Notes: generated from the sequence alone by a model not told the origin. 64,000 nt of DNA from RCC90-49c sp051016155 (GCA_051016155.1 CP136537.1:496001-560000); one strand, 5' to 3'. Counted from the stretch's first letter, positions 37,046 through 46,796 are shown. A program made the numbers and translations.

Positions 37046-38161
37046 ATGAAAGACAACAACCACGAGAACGATCAGCACGATCCCAATAACAATGAAGAGC
37101 CCAAAAAGCCTTCTAGAGAAGAAGGGAATCTAGACTCGTTTCTAGAACATATTCACTCGCTGCAGGGCAAGTTTGCTTCGCTCCCTATGCTCAAAGTACA
37201 GCCAGTCAGCACGTGGCTAGAAGAAGCCAAACAGCGTCCTATCCCCAAGAAACTCTTCAGTGAGTTTTGGCTTGAAGGGGAGCTCTGCATGCTCTTTGCC
37301 GATACCAATGTAGGTAAGTCGATTCTAGCTGTGCAGCTGGCCCAGAGCATCAGTAGTGGAGAAGCCATTGCTGGCTTTGAGCTAGAAGCTACTCCTCAGC
37401 GGGTGCTCTACGTCGACTTTGAGCTCAGTGACAAACAGCTCGAGGCGCGCTACTCGGCCGAATTCAGCGATCACTATGAGTTTTCAAGCGACTTTCTGCG
37501 CGCCGAGCTAGAGGCAGCGGTAGAGCTAGGAGAGGAAGAAGGAAGGTTTGAGCAGTTGCTGTATCGATCTTTAGAAGAGGCCCTAGAGCGGCACCAGGTG
37601 CAGGTGCTCATTATCGACAACATCACCTACCTGCGCAGCGAGACAGAAAGAGCACGCCACGCTTTGCCACTGATGAAGCAGCTCAAGAGCTAGCAACGCA
37701 AGTATGGGTTATCGATCCTCACGCTAGCCCATACACCGAAGCGAGACTTGTCGAGCCCCCTAACGCGGAATGATCTGCAAGGAAGCAAGATGCTGATCAA
37801 CTTCTGCGACAGCGCCTTTACAATAGGAGAGAGCCAGCAAGAGAGCCGTGTGCGTTACCTCAAGCAGATTAAAGCCAGAAGCACGGAGGTAAAATACCAT
37901 AGCGAGAATGTGTGCGTGTGTGCAGTGAAAAAGGCATGGAACTATCTGTGTTTCGAATGGCTGCGCCAAGGAGCAGAGGCCGAGCACCTGCGGCGCGAGC
38001 AAGAGGCAAGCGCCTCGAGTAGAATAGAAGTGATCGCCTCGATGAAAGAGGGAGGCATGTCCAATGTGGCGATCGCCGAGGCGTTAGGAGTGACAGAAAC
38101 AGCCGTACGGAAGTGGCTGAAGAAGCAAGATCAGTCGTGGAACCTAGGTTCGAGAGACTGA
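37046..38161 (+). pseudogene. RepA-like AAA ATPase (RecA-fold helicase type) with one internal TAG
   Basis: 372 codons in a single frame, broken only by TAG at 37691-37693. Before it: a polar N-terminus, FADTNVGKSILAVQLAQS (Walker A), RVLYVDFEL and VQVLIIDNITYLRSE (Walker B). After it: KYGLSILTLAHTPKRDLSSP, NDLQGSKMLINFCDSAF and a C-terminal HTH, GMSNVAIAEALGVTETAVRK. All RecA-like motifs of the mobile-element RepA/DnaB-like family are present in order, so the nonsense mutation seems recent. Without readthrough the product would lose the sensor and DNA-binding parts. A second start at 37748 would give only the C-terminal part. Confidence 0.85.
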
Positions 38162-38605
38162 GAGAATTGCTGTGAGTAAAGATTCTCAAAGTGTTCTGAG
38201 AGGCTGAAAATGGGGGTATATGTGGATAACCTCGAACCTTGAGAGAGTAAGTACGAGTGGTACGAATCGAACCTCCTCGAACCAGGTTCGAAAAGTACGA
38301 CTGTCAGAGAAAAAATGTCCTGGGAGGGTGTATACATCGATTTGTGGTGTGGATAATCTCGAACCTAGGTTCGAGAGACTGAGAGATTTGTTGTGAGTAA
38401 AGATTCTCAAAGTGTTCTGAGAGGCTGGAAATGGGGGTGCATGTGGATAACCTCGAACCTTGAGAGAGTAAGTACGAGTGGTACGAATCGAACCTCCTCG
38501 AACCAGGTTCGAAAAGTACGACTGTCAGAGAAAAAATGTCCTGCGAGGGTGTATACATCGATTTATGGTGTGGATAATCTCGAACCTAGGTTCGATTAAA
38601 AATAT
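38139..38605 (+). repeat. 221-bp tandem duplication with TCGAACC/GGTTCGA palindromes
   Basis: Units begin at 38141 and 38362, with a partial third at 38583 (period exactly 221 bp). Each contains the palindrome CGAACCTAGGTTCG, a near-palindrome TCGAACCAGGTTCGA and two further TCGAACC half-sites. Two more GGTTCGA copies bracket the A/T-rich ATTAAAAATATAAAAA just before the toprim gene start at 38618. The first unit overlaps the end of the RepA-like frame. Confidence 0.85.
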
Positions 38606-38617
38606 AAAAAGGTTCGA

Positions 38618-39565
38618 ATGAAGAGATCACTGAAATCCTACCGCTATACGCTAGCGCGTTACCAAGGGCCTCGCAGTAGGTATACTTGTCCCAGATGTCA
38701 GAAGCCTCGGCAGTTCACGCGCTATATCGACATAGAGAGCGGTCAGCCCTTGAGTGAGCTGGTAGGTAGATGCAATCGAGAGGTCCAGTGTGGCTATCAC
38801 TACACGCCCCAGGAGTACCGCGCTGATTACCAGCTTGCCTTGCCCTTGCCCTTGAAGCAGCCTCTGCCTCTAGCCCTACCATCGCCGCCAGCTCCCGCAG
38901 CGCCTCATTACATTGACTTCCAACTTCTTCAGCAGAGCCTCAGGAGCTACGAGAAGAACCACCTGGTCACGTATCTTTCAAAGCTTTTCGGCCCTGAGCA
39001 AGTGAAGGCCCTTCTCAGTCAGTTCTATGTAGGCACTTCGAAGCGCTGGCCAGGGGCGACTATCTTCTGGCAAGTGGACCTGGAGGGCCGCGTGCGCACC
39101 GGCAAGATCATGCGCTATGACCCCCGCAGTGGGCACAGAGTCAAGCAGCCCTATAATCACATAGACTGGGTGCATAAGCAGCTCCAAGGGCCGCATTTTC
39201 AGCTCTCGCAGTGCCTTTTTGGCTTGCATCAGCTCCGTGATGGGTCGAAGGAAAAGCTGATCGGGGTGGTAGAAAGTGAGAAGACGGCCCTCATTGCCAG
39301 TGGCTACTGCCCTGAGCTGATTTGGCTCTCTGTGGGGAGCTTGTATCAGCTTAGTCTTGAGCGCTGCAAGCCCCTGCGAGGCAGGAGAGTAGTACTATTT
39401 CCCGATACAGGAGGTTGGGCCTTGTGGCATGCAAAAGGGAAGAAGCTGCAGCAAGAGTTAGGCAGCCCAGTGCAGGTCTCAGACTGGCTCGAGCAGCTGG
39501 TGCCAACACTAGCCAAGCAAGAGGGGCTGGACCTAGCCGATGTGCTAGTGAGCAGTAGTCACTAA
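38618..39565 (+). CDS. DUF6371-type protein: zinc ribbon plus toprim-like domain (primase-related)
   Basis: 315 aa. Residues about 22-62 form a CHC2-like zinc ribbon (YTCPRCQK, then GRCNREVQCGYHY). A Pro/Leu-rich linker follows. The C-terminal part is toprim-like, with GVVESEKTALIAS carrying the catalytic Glu and VVLFPDTGG in the acidic position. Proteins of this kind accompany RepA-like ATPases on Bacteroidota mobile elements and probably prime replication. The ATG follows GGTTCGA sites that may be operators. Its stop overlaps the convergent integrase stop by 4 bp. Three relic copies exist in the window (9259, 12700, 41072). Confidence 0.85.
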   Translation: MKRSLKSYRYTLARYQGPRSRYTCPRCQKPRQFTRYIDIESGQPLSELVGRCNREVQCGYHYTPQEYRADYQLALPLPLKQPLPLALPSPPAPAAPHYIDFQLLQQSLRSYEKNHLVTYLSKLFGPEQVKALLSQFYVGTSKRWPGATIFWQVDLEGRVRTGKIMRYDPRSGHRVKQPYNHIDWVHKQLQGPHFQLSQCLFGLHQLRDGSKEKLIGVVESEKTALIASGYCPELIWLSVGSLYQLSLERCKPLRGRRVVLFPDTGGWALWHAKGKKLQQELGSPVQVSDWLEQLVPTLAKQEGLDLADVLVSSSH

Positions 39566-40773
39566 AGCAAAAACGTGTTGGCCTCGTCAATCACCTCATC
39601 TTCAAAGCTCTTGAGATAAGTCTGCGTAATAACAGGCGTAGCATGGCCCATCGCCTCGCTGATCACAGGAATAGCCACGCCACTTCTTTTCAAAACCGTT
39701 GCATAGGTATGCCTCGCTACGTACATCGTTAAGTGAGTAGAGATGCCTGCCAGCTGAGCGATCTCTTTAAGGCCCTTGTTAGTCCTTTTGAGCACCTTGT
39801 CAAGACGGTAGTCCAGCTGCTTGGGCGTAATGTGGAGCCCTTGATCTAGAATAGGAAAGACATAATTATCAACGTGACTTCCTGTCAGGGGACGCAACGC
39901 CTCAATAATGGCCTCAGCAGGAGAGAGGAGCTTGAACTGGAGCTGCTTCTTCGTTTTGGCTCTGCGGTAAAACACCCGCCCATCAACGATGTCCTTCCAG
40001 CAAAGAAAAGCCATATCTCTGAAGTTGATGCCCTGTCCGTAGTAGCTGAAAAGAAAGTACTGGCGCGCTTCATAGAGCACTCCTGTAGGATCGAGGGGCA
40101 GGCTTGCGATCTGCCTGATGTCCTCTTTAGAAATAGCGCGTTTTCTAGTCGTGGTGTTGAACTTAGAGAGATTGAAGACCTTGAAAGGATAGTACACCTC
40201 TTCAAGGATTCCCTCTTGAATAGCTTTGTTAAAGACGGCTCTAATGGTTTTGAAGTAGGTAAACAAAGTATTGTCAGCGAGCTTCTTACTGCGCAAGAAG
40301 CTCTCGAATTGACTCAAGAATCTTGGATCCATATCGGAAAAGAGTAAGGGAGCATTCCCGATAAAGTGTCTGAGAGCCCTTTTAGTATCTTTGTAGATGT
40401 TAGCATTGCCCACCCTAGCTGAGTTGTCGAATCTATCAATGAGTTCGTCAAGGAAAGAAGAAAAGGCAGGTCTTTTCTTAGGATTTTCAACAGCGTGGAT
40501 AAGGGCTTGAGGCGAGAGGGCAAGCTGAGGCGCTTCGAGTAGCTGATTTTGATAGGCTAAAATTTTCTGTTCAATAAGAGCCTTGATAAAGTCTTTATTG
40601 GGATGCGTTCTTTTGGGCAGGTTCTTCTTGTCATCCCACCACTTTTGGGGGCAAGAGATGCCGATGGCCACGTATTTTCGTTTGCTCTGGCAGGTGACCC
40701 TGAGCATGAGGGGATGCTCCCCGTTGCTGAGGGTTTTGGACTTGTAAAGAATGACGGCGAGCTTGGGTTTCAT
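39562..40773 (-). CDS. Tyrosine recombinase / site-specific integrase
   Basis: 403 aa, full length for the Bacteroidota integrase type: Arm-binding domain (about 1-95), SAM-like core-binding domain (about 105-205) and catalytic domain. Active-site residues are visible: Arg in GINFRDM, Arg354-His355 in YVARHTYA, His377 in EAMGHATP and the nucleophile Tyr386 in VITQTYL. The start lies 153 bp from a tRNA-Val 3' fragment, so the enzyme and its attachment site are together, as in tRNA-targeting integrative elements. Probably functional. Confidence 0.93.
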   Translation of the reverse strand: MKPKLAVILYKSKTLSNGEHPLMLRVTCQSKRKYVAIGISCPQKWWDDKKNLPKRTHPNKDFIKALIEQKILAYQNQLLEAPQLALSPQALIHAVENPKKRPAFSSFLDELIDRFDNSARVGNANIYKDTKRALRHFIGNAPLLFSDMDPRFLSQFESFLRSKKLADNTLFTYFKTIRAVFNKAIQEGILEEVYYPFKVFNLSKFNTTTRKRAISKEDIRQIASLPLDPTGVLYEARQYFLFSYYGQGINFRDMAFLCWKDIVDGRVFYRRAKTKKQLQFKLLSPAEAIIEALRPLTGSHVDNYVFPILDQGLHITPKQLDYRLDKVLKRTNKGLKEIAQLAGISTHLTMYVARHTYATVLKRSGVAIPVISEAMGHATPVITQTYLKSFEDEVIDEANTFLL

Positions 40774-40925
40774 GAGAAGGAAGAGTGGTTTACGAAGAGT
40801 TTACAAAAAGGGAAGGAAACGTTGGCAAACAGAGTGTTACTACTACTAACAAAAATGGGCTTTACGGGCTTTAAAAGCAAGAAAAAGAAAGTAGAAGTAA
40901 GTGGTGCTAACATAAAAACACCCCC

Positions 40926-40966
40926 TTACAAGGAGGGGGTCGTAGGTTCGAATCCTACAGAGCCCA
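40926..40966 (+). other. Attachment site: 3' fragment of a tRNA-Val gene
   Basis: TTACAAGG, the variable loop, a perfect T arm (GTAGG-TTCGAAT-CCTAC), AGAGCCC and discriminator A form the 3' half of a tRNA with anticodon loop CTTACAA (TAC, Val). The D arm and acceptor 5' strand are missing. This is the duplicate left by integrase-mediated insertion. The intact tRNA-Val is not in the window. Confidence 0.8.
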
Positions 40967-41200
40967 CTACTGAAAGTAGTTGACTGTCAGGGAGTTAGGG
41001 TGATTGTGATGATTCAAAAAAAGGCACTAAAAACTTCGCATTACCCTATCAATTACACTAGAAGCCTCCTTTCATTTACTTCTCACCAGCACATCAGCCA
41101 GGTCCAGCCCGTCTTCCTTAACTGCTGCTGGCACCAGCTTCTCAAGCCAATCAGTAGCCAGTAGAGGACTGTCTAGCGCCTTTTGTAGCCTCTAGACTTA
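40967..41200 (-). pseudogene. Second element terminus with toprim-protein relic
   Basis: Starting 75 bp after the attachment fragment is CTATCAATTACACTAGAAGC, as after tRNA-Ala. On the minus strand a relic then reads KLVPAAVKEDGLDLADVLVR and ends at a stop at 41072-41074. It matches the C-terminus of the toprim protein; upstream the frame is broken. A separate homologous element therefore once started here. Confidence 0.7.
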
Positions 41201-41367
41201 AGCTGTGCCCGAGACGACCACAGCCTGCATGAGGAAATAGTACAATCTGAGCGCAGGACAAAATGCAGCAAACGCAAAAAGAAACTTCACTTCCAAGGTG
41301 CAGCGCGCTATCTTCTTGCAGATATCTACTACCTTTAGGGGGCTAAGGCACCGCAAAGATTAAAGTG

Positions 41368-42966
41368 ATGAAGAAGCTTCCGATTGGCATACAGAGTATT
41401 GGGGATATCCTCACAGAGGGATACGTGTATGTCGATAAGACTCAGTTTGCCTTGCAGATGATAAAAAGTGGCAAGCACTACTTCCTTTCTCGCCCTAGAC
41501 GCTTTGGCAAGTCACTCTTTGTGAGCACACTCAAGGAGATTTTTTTGGGCAATAAGGAGCTTTTCAAAGGCTGTGCTATTTATGAGAGTGATTATGATTG
41601 GCAGCCACATCCTGTGCTACACCTTGACTTTTCAGAGATAGCTAATGAAACCCCCGAAGCGCTGCGTACGGGCTTACATGAAGGCTTGGAAGACTTAGGC
41701 GAGCTACACGAAGTCACAGTCCGAGGAGCTTCCTACCAGTCCAAGCTCAAAAGATTAATCACGGCCCTGGCTAAGCAGGGGCAGGTGGCTGTCTTGATAG
41801 ACGAGTACGATGCCCCGCTGATTGATCATCTCGACAAGCCTGAGATAGCAGCAGCCAATCGGGAGCTCTTGCGCAGCTTTTATAGAGTGTTCAAAAGCCA
41901 AGAAGAACACATTCGCTTCACCTTTGTCACGGGCATCAGCAAGTTCTCGCAGGTCTCACTTTTTTCTGCGCCTAATCACCTCAATGATATCACGATGTAT
42001 CATGAGTATGCCACCATGATGGGCTATACGGAAGAAGAGGTGGTGCAGTACTTTGACGAGCATATACAAGCCATCACAAAGGCAAGGAAGCAACAAGGAG
42101 AGCAGAGCACTGATAAGGAGGTGTTAGCAGAGATCAAAGAATGGTATAATGGCTACCGCTTTTCAGAAGCAGAAAGCTACGTTTACAATCCTTTCTCCAC
42201 CCTGAAATTTCTGGAGACCAAGCAACCTAAAAGCTACTGGTATGTTACTGGCACGCCTTCGTTCTTGATTGAGCAACTCAAAAAGCATCCCGAATCTATG
42301 GTGCCTCTGGCTGGCACAAGCGCCGAGGAAAGTGAACTGATGGATATTAGTAGCCTTGAAGAGCTCGACTTGAAGGCGTTGATGTTTCAGACGGGGTATC
42401 TGACGATCGAGGGCTACAATGCAGCGAGCAAGCACTACCAATTGGGCTTTCCGAACCAAGAAGTACGGGAAGCTTTTACAAAATCGCTGATCAAGCATTT
42501 TGTAAAGCTTGATACAAAGCTCTCAGCCAAGATGGAAGAAGCGTTGGAGCAACATGAGCTAGCGCCCTTTTTTAACCAAGTACAGATGAGCTTGGCTAGC
42601 TTTCCCTATCAGCTTTTTAGTAAGGTGCAGGAGCAAACGTATCATGGCTTTCTCTTGAGCCTGATGAGTGGAATGGGCTTGGAGGTGTCTGCCGAGCGCC
42701 CAAGCAGCCTAGGCCGCGTGGACCTTTTAGTAGAGCTGGCTAGGACGACCTATGTGATAGAGCTGAAGCTGGACAGTAGCGCAGAGGCAGCGCTAGCGCA
42801 GATTCGAGAGAAGCAATACCATGTGCCTCATCTGAGAAAAGGCAAGGAGGTGGCGATCGTAGGGGTGAACTTTTCTTCTAAGACGCGCAATGTGAATAGC
42901 TGGCGCGGGGAGCTGCTCGATGAGCAGGGGGAGGTAGTGCGTGTGTTGGCCCCTGCGTCTGCGTAA
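41368..42966 (+). CDS. AAA-ATPase-like / PD-(D/E)XK nuclease family protein (paralogue 3 of 4)
   Basis: 532 aa from ATG 41368; a GTG immediately before it is also in frame. Walker A is SRPRRFGKSLF, Walker B VAVLIDEYDAPLI, and nuclease motifs are GRVDLLVEL and TYVIELKL. The N-terminal segment is two residues shorter than in the other paralogues around the first glycine turn. About 290 bp in the middle (41973-42262) is nearly identical in DNA to paralogue 4, while the flanks diverge, a sign of gene conversion. The C-terminus belongs to the same subtype as paralogue 4. Confidence 0.88.
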   Translation: MKKLPIGIQSIGDILTEGYVYVDKTQFALQMIKSGKHYFLSRPRRFGKSLFVSTLKEIFLGNKELFKGCAIYESDYDWQPHPVLHLDFSEIANETPEALRTGLHEGLEDLGELHEVTVRGASYQSKLKRLITALAKQGQVAVLIDEYDAPLIDHLDKPEIAAANRELLRSFYRVFKSQEEHIRFTFVTGISKFSQVSLFSAPNHLNDITMYHEYATMMGYTEEEVVQYFDEHIQAITKARKQQGEQSTDKEVLAEIKEWYNGYRFSEAESYVYNPFSTLKFLETKQPKSYWYVTGTPSFLIEQLKKHPESMVPLAGTSAEESELMDISSLEELDLKALMFQTGYLTIEGYNAASKHYQLGFPNQEVREAFTKSLIKHFVKLDTKLSAKMEEALEQHELAPFFNQVQMSLASFPYQLFSKVQEQTYHGFLLSLMSGMGLEVSAERPSSLGRVDLLVELARTTYVIELKLDSSAEAALAQIREKQYHVPHLRKGKEVAIVGVNFSSKTRNVNSWRGELLDEQGEVVRVLAPASA

Positions 42967-43113
42967 AGCAACGGGCACAAGGCAGGCGTCTTGCGTCAGA
43001 CGGGGCTTATTCGGTCACAGAAGCAACTGCCGCGCCAGTAAGGCAAAACACTTGCGCCATTAAGGGGAAAATTAAAGGATCGAGCTACTGATTTGTCAGC
43101 AAAGACTAAAGCC

Positions 43114-44727
43114 ATGAAAAAGCTCCCTATCGGTATACAGAGCATTGGGAAGATCCTTGGCAAGGGCGAGTATGTATACGTCGACAAGACCCCGCTTGCC
43201 CTCGAGCTTATCGAAGGAGGCGCCCCGCACTACTTCTTCTCTCGCCCTAGACGTTTTGGCAAGTCGCTCTTTGTCAGCACGCTCAAAGAGATCTTCTTAG
43301 GCAATAAAGCGCTCTTCAAAGGCTGCGCGATTTACCAGAGTGATTATGATTGGCAGCCTCATCCTGTCCTGCATTTTGATTTTGCAGAGATCGCCAACTC
43401 AACTACAGAGAAGCTAGAAGCCCATTTGCGTGCTATGCTTACTAGAATAGGCGCTTTGCAAGAAATTGATACGCAAGGACCGTCCTTGGAGTTTCAATTA
43501 TCAGTATTGATAGAGGAACTCGCTAAGCAAGGCCAGGTGGTCATCCTTATCGACGAGTACGATGCTCCCCTCATTGACAACCTCAAGAAGCCTGAGGTAG
43601 CAGAGGAAAATCGAGATTTGCTACAAAGCTTTTATAAGGTGCTCAAAAGTAAGGAAAATTATATCCGCTTCACCTTTATCACAGGGATCACCAAGTTCTC
43701 GCAAGTCTCACTTTTTTCTGCCCCCAATCACCTCAATGATATCACGATGTATCATGAGTATGCCACCATGATGGGCTATACGGAAGAAGAGCTCATAGAT
43801 TACTTTGACGAGCATATACAAGCCATCACAAAGGCAAGGAAGCAACAAGGAGAGCAAAGCACTGATAAGGAGGTGTTAGCAGAGATCAAAGAATGGTATA
43901 ATGGCTACCGCTTTTCAGAAGCAGAAAGCTACGTTTACAATCCTTTCTCCACCCTGAAATTTCTGGAGACCAAGCAACCTAAAAGCTACTGGTATGTTAC
44001 TGGAACGCCTTCGTTTTTGATTGAGCAAGTCAGGAAGCATCCTGAGTCAGCGGTTCCTCTGGGTGGCATTAGTGCACGAGAAAGTCAACTGATGGGCCTT
44101 AGTAGCCTCGAGGACATTGACTTGAAAGCCTTGATGTTTCAGGCCGGTTATCTCACTATCACAGGCTACAATGCCGCGAGCAAGCACTACCAGCTAGGTC
44201 TTCCGAATCAAGAGGTGCGCGAAGCTTTTGTAGACTCGCTGGTGAATCAGTTTGCGCAGGTGGATACAAAGCGCTCGGCTAAGATCGAAGAAGCGCTCGA
44301 GCAACATGACTTGGAGCCCTTGTTGGAGCAGGTGCAAGTGACTCTGGCTCGTTTTCCGTACCAGCTTTTTAGCAAGGTGCAGGAGCAGACCTACCATGGC
44401 TTCCTATTGAGTATGCTGAGCGGAATGGGCTTAGAAGTATCTGCCGAACGCCCGAGCAGCCTGGGCCGCGTGGACCTTCTAGTAGAACTACCCGCAACGA
44501 TCTATGTGCTGGAGCTGAAGCTAGACAAGAGCCCTGAGGCCGCACTCGAACAGATCCAAGAGAAGGGATATCACATGCCGCACCTGCACAAAGGCAAGAG
44601 GGTAGCCATTGTCGGGCTCAACTTTTCTTCTAAAACGCGCAATCTAGCCGCTTGGTGCGGGCAGCTCCTCAATGAGCACGGAGAGCCGATGCACGCGCTA
44701 GCGCCTATGGAAGCACCTAACAGGTAG
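43114..44727 (+). CDS. AAA-ATPase-like / PD-(D/E)XK nuclease family protein (paralogue 4 of 4)
   Basis: 537 aa from ATG 43114, chosen because MKKLPIGIQSI aligns with the other three; a TTG 21 bp upstream is in frame. It has SRPRRFGKSLF, VVILIDEYDAPLI, GRVDLLVEL and IYVLELKL. It lies in tandem with paralogue 3, about 150 bp apart on the same strand. N-terminal and helical linker regions differ clearly from paralogue 3, but the central block 43726-44010 is almost the same sequence. No transmembrane or signal segment. Confidence 0.88.
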   Translation: MKKLPIGIQSIGKILGKGEYVYVDKTPLALELIEGGAPHYFFSRPRRFGKSLFVSTLKEIFLGNKALFKGCAIYQSDYDWQPHPVLHFDFAEIANSTTEKLEAHLRAMLTRIGALQEIDTQGPSLEFQLSVLIEELAKQGQVVILIDEYDAPLIDNLKKPEVAEENRDLLQSFYKVLKSKENYIRFTFITGITKFSQVSLFSAPNHLNDITMYHEYATMMGYTEEELIDYFDEHIQAITKARKQQGEQSTDKEVLAEIKEWYNGYRFSEAESYVYNPFSTLKFLETKQPKSYWYVTGTPSFLIEQVRKHPESAVPLGGISARESQLMGLSSLEDIDLKALMFQAGYLTITGYNAASKHYQLGLPNQEVREAFVDSLVNQFAQVDTKRSAKIEEALEQHDLEPLLEQVQVTLARFPYQLFSKVQEQTYHGFLLSMLSGMGLEVSAERPSSLGRVDLLVELPATIYVLELKLDKSPEAALEQIQEKGYHMPHLHKGKRVAIVGLNFSSKTRNLAAWCGQLLNEHGEPMHALAPMEAPNR

Positions 44728-44800
44728 TGCATGAGCAACCATCCAGATGGCTGCGTTAGTCTCTGCACAGGCCAGTCTCTTGCTCGCCGAGCTTTCAGTC

Positions 44801-46796
44801 CTATTTTGTTGGAGTACGCGCCAAACGCGCATGCATGTTTTGGGCACGCACTGCTGCCCTCTCAATCGCTCCCAAAACCCCTTGGCTCTGCGCAGCACGC
44901 ACCTGCCGTAAAAAGCGAGTCACTTCTTCTTGAGGGTAATCTCCCACTACCTCAGGCTACCCCGTGTCAGGATACAAGACGAGCTCTTGATAGCCCCGCT
45001 GACGGCTTTCTTGCACGACCAATGGCGTAGCATACAGCTTGCGTACGATGAAGGGCATCAGCTTTTGGCTTTTTGTAGCTATTCCCGCTCGAATGAGCTG
45101 TGACGCAGCAATGGAGCTCAAGGCCGCACGGGAGGCACTACGAACATCATCATCTATGTTTCCCGCAACGACGAGCAATGCCGAGATCACCTCCTCGCGG
45201 GCCAAATCGGGAGCGGCCTGGACCAGGTGACTTAAAGCCGTACGAGCAACACGACGAACATTATTACCTGAGTTTCTCGTGGCACGGAGCAGTGTGTTCA
45301 CAACTTCTTGGGAAGGAGCAGCCTTCACCAGATGGACCAAAGCCGCGTGAGCAGCACTACGAACCTGAGCATCTGTATCCACCGTAGCGACGAGCAATGC
45401 CGAGATCATCTCCTCGCTGGCCAAATCGGGAGCTGCCTGGACCAGGTGACCTAAAGCCGTACGAGCAACACGACGAACATTATTACCTGAGTTTCTCGTG
45501 GCACGGAGCAGTGTGTTCACAACTTCCTGAGAGGGAGCAGCCTGCACCAGCTGGCCTATAGCCGCGTGAGCAGCACTACGAACAGGGTCACTCCTATCCC
45601 CCGCAGCAACGAGCAGGGCCACCGCCATTTCCTCACTGACCCAATGAGCGTTGGCCTGGGCCAGTTGGTCCAAAGCCACGATGGCGGTACTACGAACCTG
45701 AGCATCTGTATCCACCGTAGCGCGGAGCAGGGCCGCCGCTATTTCCCGACTGGCCAAACAGGGAACGGCCTGCACCAGCTGGCCCAAGGCCTTGCTGGCA
45801 GCACTACGAACACAATAAGTACGGTCCCTCACGGCAGGAAGCAGGATATCCAAAACCTTCTGGCTGGCCACAGAGGGAGTAGCTTGGATCAGCTCGTCCA
45901 AAGCCGAAACAGCGACAGCACGAACATAGTAATTATTATCCCCCGCGGCGGAAAGCAGGGTATCTACAACTTCCTGGCTGGCCAAACGAGGAACGGCCTT
46001 CACCAGCTGGCCCAAAGCCACGATGGCGGCACTACGAACTACATAAGCCGCATCAGGAACTTCATAATCTAAACCCATCGCGGTGCGAAGCAGCTTCGTC
46101 CTCACTTCCTCTTCATGCTGGGGAGCGGCCTGGACCAGCTTGACTAGCGCCATGCCAACGACACTATCACATTCAGCAAAATTACCTATATCCTTCTCCA
46201 CAGCGCGCAGCAGGGTTGTCAAAACTTCCCGACTGGTCAAATCAGGAGCAGCCTTCACCAGCCGGCCCAAAGCTGAGATGGCAGCATCACGAACATCTTC
46301 ATCTGAACACTCCGCAGCGCGGAGCAGGGCCGCCGCCACTTCCTCACTGGCCAAATGGGGAGCGGTCTGGACCAGCTGGTCCAAAGCTGCGATGACAGTA
46401 GGATAAACTTCCTCTGTATTTGCTGCGGCACGGAGCAGGGTATCCAAAACTACCTGAGAAGGAGCAGCCTTTACCAGCCGGCCCAAAGCCGAGATGGCAG
46501 CATCACGAACATCTTCATCTGAGTCTCCTGCGGCGCGGAGCAGGACCAACGCCACTTCCTCACTGGCCAACTGGGGCATGACCTGGACTAGATGGCCCAA
46601 AGCCACGGTGGCAGCACTACGGATCTCATCATCTGAATCCCCCACAGCCACGAGCAGGATACCCAACACTTCTGGACTGGCCAACTGGGGCGTGGCCTGG
46701 ACTAGCTGGCCCAAGGCTGCAATGGCGGCACTACGAACCGCATCATCTGAATCTCCCAGGGCGAGGATCAGGGTATCTAAGACCCCCCGGCTGGGC
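44801..46796 (-). pseudogene. HEAT-repeat protein, 5'-truncated and with a late internal stop
   Basis: The frame is open from the edge of an IS3-type element at 46796 and reads about fourteen HEAT units (for example DVRDAAISALGRLVKAAP). It then reaches IVRKLYATPLVVQESRQRGY and LVLYPDTG, where TAG (44957-44959) interrupts. In the same frame it continues VGDYPQEEVTRFLRQVRAAQ to a stop at 44801-44803. The last part aligns with the C-terminal module of the 1886-aa lipoprotein (WERPQEEVQRFVEAIRAG). The N-terminus, with any signal peptide, was lost to the insertion. Repeat units are less regular than in the intact gene. Confidence 0.85.

Noticed and set aside
38139..38605. tRNA T-arm remnants, because of repeated GGTTCGA
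   Set aside because: The sites are inverted pairs in a 221-bp tandem unit with no acceptor or anticodon stems nearby; the match to a T loop is incidental.
40870..40966. Complete tRNA-Val using GGGCTTT at 40870 as the acceptor 5' strand
   Set aside because: GGGCTTT can pair with AGAGCCC, but the 97 bases between have no D arm and no proper anticodon stem, so only the 3' fragment is real.
40603..40983. A 126-codon plus-strand gene upstream of the attachment site
   Set aside because: It is mostly antisense to the integrase start, and its end runs through the tRNA-Val fragment, so it is not a real gene.
37046..46714. Stop-codon reassignment (UAG or UGA read as an amino acid)
   Set aside because: Broken genes carry TAG, TGA and TAA, and intact genes end normally with all three. 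Ordinary pseudogene formation is simpler.
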